Below are positions 63,121 to 64,000 of a DNA stretch of 64,000 bases, in pieces. Made by a program: the position numbers and the translations under genes. The number at the start of each line of letters is the position of its first letter. Position 1 is the stretch's first letter. Source of the stretch: Enterococcus gallinarum NBRC 100675 (lineage in GTDB: Bacteria; Bacillota; Bacilli; Lactobacillales; Enterococcaceae); NCBI RefSeq assembly GCF_001544275.1, contig NZ_BCQE01000006.1, forward strand, positions 1 through 64,000. Reading direction: 5' to 3'. The notes below the pieces were generated by a model. That model saw only the letters and a list, made by a program, of their open reading frames with translations, did not search any database and was not told the DNA's origin.

Positions 63121-64000
63121 TTATTGGCTCTGCAGTTGCAACCATTCACTGTAAGCATAAACGAACGGTCCGATGCCTTTAGCATCATCGTTGACAACTG
63201 GTTCTGAAATATAATACTCATAGGAGCCATCTCTGATTTTGTAGTTGCCTTTTCCCGGCATCCCCCCTAAGCCAGCAACTAAACAGATATCTTTCAACGT
63301 AAATTCTCCGTTTTTAATAACCAATTTGTGCCTTACAAGAGCGCGTAGGATCGTCTCGCCGATTTTTTTATATTGTGAAGGAAGAATAGCTAATCGACTG
63401 GCTTTTAGCATCACATAACTCAAAGCAGCAGATCCACTCGTCTCTAAATAATTGTCTTCACCGTCTGGTCTATCTGTTACTTGAAAAAAGAGACTCGTTT
63501 TTGGATCTTGATAAGCCATTACTGCACCTAAGAGTTCTGTTAAATAGCGCTGCAACTGCTGCTTTTCTTGGAGATAGCCTTCATGGGACAGTAAAATTTC
63601 AAGTGTGTCAACTAATGCCATAGCATACCATCCAAGAGAACGAGTCCAAAAGTTTGCGCTACAACCTGTCTTTGGATGCGCCCAAAATGCTGTTCTCGTA
63701 CAGTCGTATCCGTGATACAGCAATCCTGTTCGCGGATCTTTCATTGACTCCATGACATTTTTGAATTGCCCAATCACATCACTAACATCTGCGGAGTTGC
63801 CAAACGTTAGTTGGTATTGGATCGCAAATGGTTGAACCATGTATAAACCGTCTAGCCAAACTTGTTGCGGGTAGACCAGCTTATGCCACATGCTTCCTTC
63901 CTTAGTGCGCGGTTGCAACAAAACTTGTCGATACAGATTATCTAGAGCCTTGCGGTATTTGCTTTTCTTAGTGATTGCATATAACTGAAATAATACTTTT
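63121..64000 (-). CDS. GH105/GH88-type unsaturated glucuronyl hydrolase, 5' end missing
   Basis: The open frame runs without a stop to the window edge, so the gene begins beyond 64000. About 292 residues are visible. WHKLVYPQQVWLDGLYMVQPF contains the catalytic Asp of YteR/GH105 enzymes, and TGCSANFWTRSLGWYAMALVD and the late GIGPFVYAYSEW are family features. It should remove unsaturated uronic acid from pectin or glycosaminoglycan oligosaccharides in the cytoplasm. The TTG at 63921 is not a true start. Confidence 0.88.
   Translation of the reverse strand, partial: KVLFQLYAITKKSKYRKALDNLYRQVLLQPRTKEGSMWHKLVYPQQVWLDGLYMVQPFAIQYQLTFGNSADVSDVIGQFKNVMESMKDPRTGLLYHGYDCTRTAFWAHPKTGCSANFWTRSLGWYAMALVDTLEILLSHEGYLQEKQQLQRYLTELLGAVMAYQDPKTSLFFQVTDRPDGEDNYLETSGSAALSYVMLKASRLAILPSQYKKIGETILRALVRHKLVIKNGEFTLKDICLVAGLGGMPGKGNYKIRDGSYEYYISEPVVNDDAKGIGPFVYAYSEWLQLQSQ

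Overview
This window looks like the chromosome of a motile, low-GC, lactic-type Firmicute. A motile Enterococcus (E. gallinarum / E. casseliflavus group) fits best. The reasons are a Gram-positive-type flagellar and chemotaxis locus without L- and P-ring genes, CopA/CopZ with CopY-type cop boxes, a PTS/6-phospho-beta-glucosidase module with a cre site, and a ppdK / CcpN-like / PDRP / fbp gluconeogenesis cluster. The species call is inference; no rRNA is present to settle it.

Layout. 1-3.7 kb: a beta-glucoside module with a 6-phospho-beta-glucosidase, a divergent PTS EIIC permease and a GntR/UTRA regulator. 3.8-6.6 kb: copper export (copA-copZ) behind a promoter carrying two cop boxes. 6.7-8.2 kb: a second GH1 6-phospho-beta-glucosidase. 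8.4-12.4 kb: a MarR regulator and a heterodimeric ABC multidrug exporter. 12.6-14.3 kb: a polytopic GT-C-like membrane protein.

14.6-50.1 kb: about 35 kb of almost gap-free minus-strand motility genes. In transcription order these are flgB-flgC-fliE-F-G-H-I-J-K-flgD-(TIGR02530-type gene)-flgE-flbD-fliL-O-P-Q-R-flhB-flhA-fliA-flgF-flgG-(orphan FtsE-like ATPase); then mcp-cheW-D-B-R-A-C-Y-W-fliM-fliY; then flgM-N-K-L; then fliC; then fliD-(FliT-like)-fliS. motA-motB follow divergently at 50.7-52.3 kb, and a Cache-domain chemoreceptor lies at 52.5-54.5 kb. The first block encodes the hook-basal body, the export apparatus and sigma-28 (FliA). Sigma-28-like promoters with a shared core (TTAA, 15-16 nt, then [T/A]CCGAT) can be read upstream of mcp/che/fliM, flgM, fliC, motA and the second mcp. 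That gives a clear early-to-late hierarchy with FlgM as anti-sigma factor. flhF, flhG, fliW, csrA and flgJ are not in the cluster.

54.8-61.0 kb: gluconeogenesis, with ppdK divergent from ccpN-like, PDRP and fbp. 61.0-64.0 kb: a PsiE-family membrane protein, a Ser/Thr-rich secreted protein with a possible frameshift, a YflT-type stress protein and the 3' part of a GH105/GH88-type hydrolase cut by the window edge. I see no tRNA, rRNA, CRISPR array, insertion sequence or prophage.

Most worth a second look: the orphan FtsE-like ATPase in the flagellar operon, a 20-bp dyad over the putative flgB promoter, the conserved sigma-28 motif, and an unexplained structured element between flgL and fliC.
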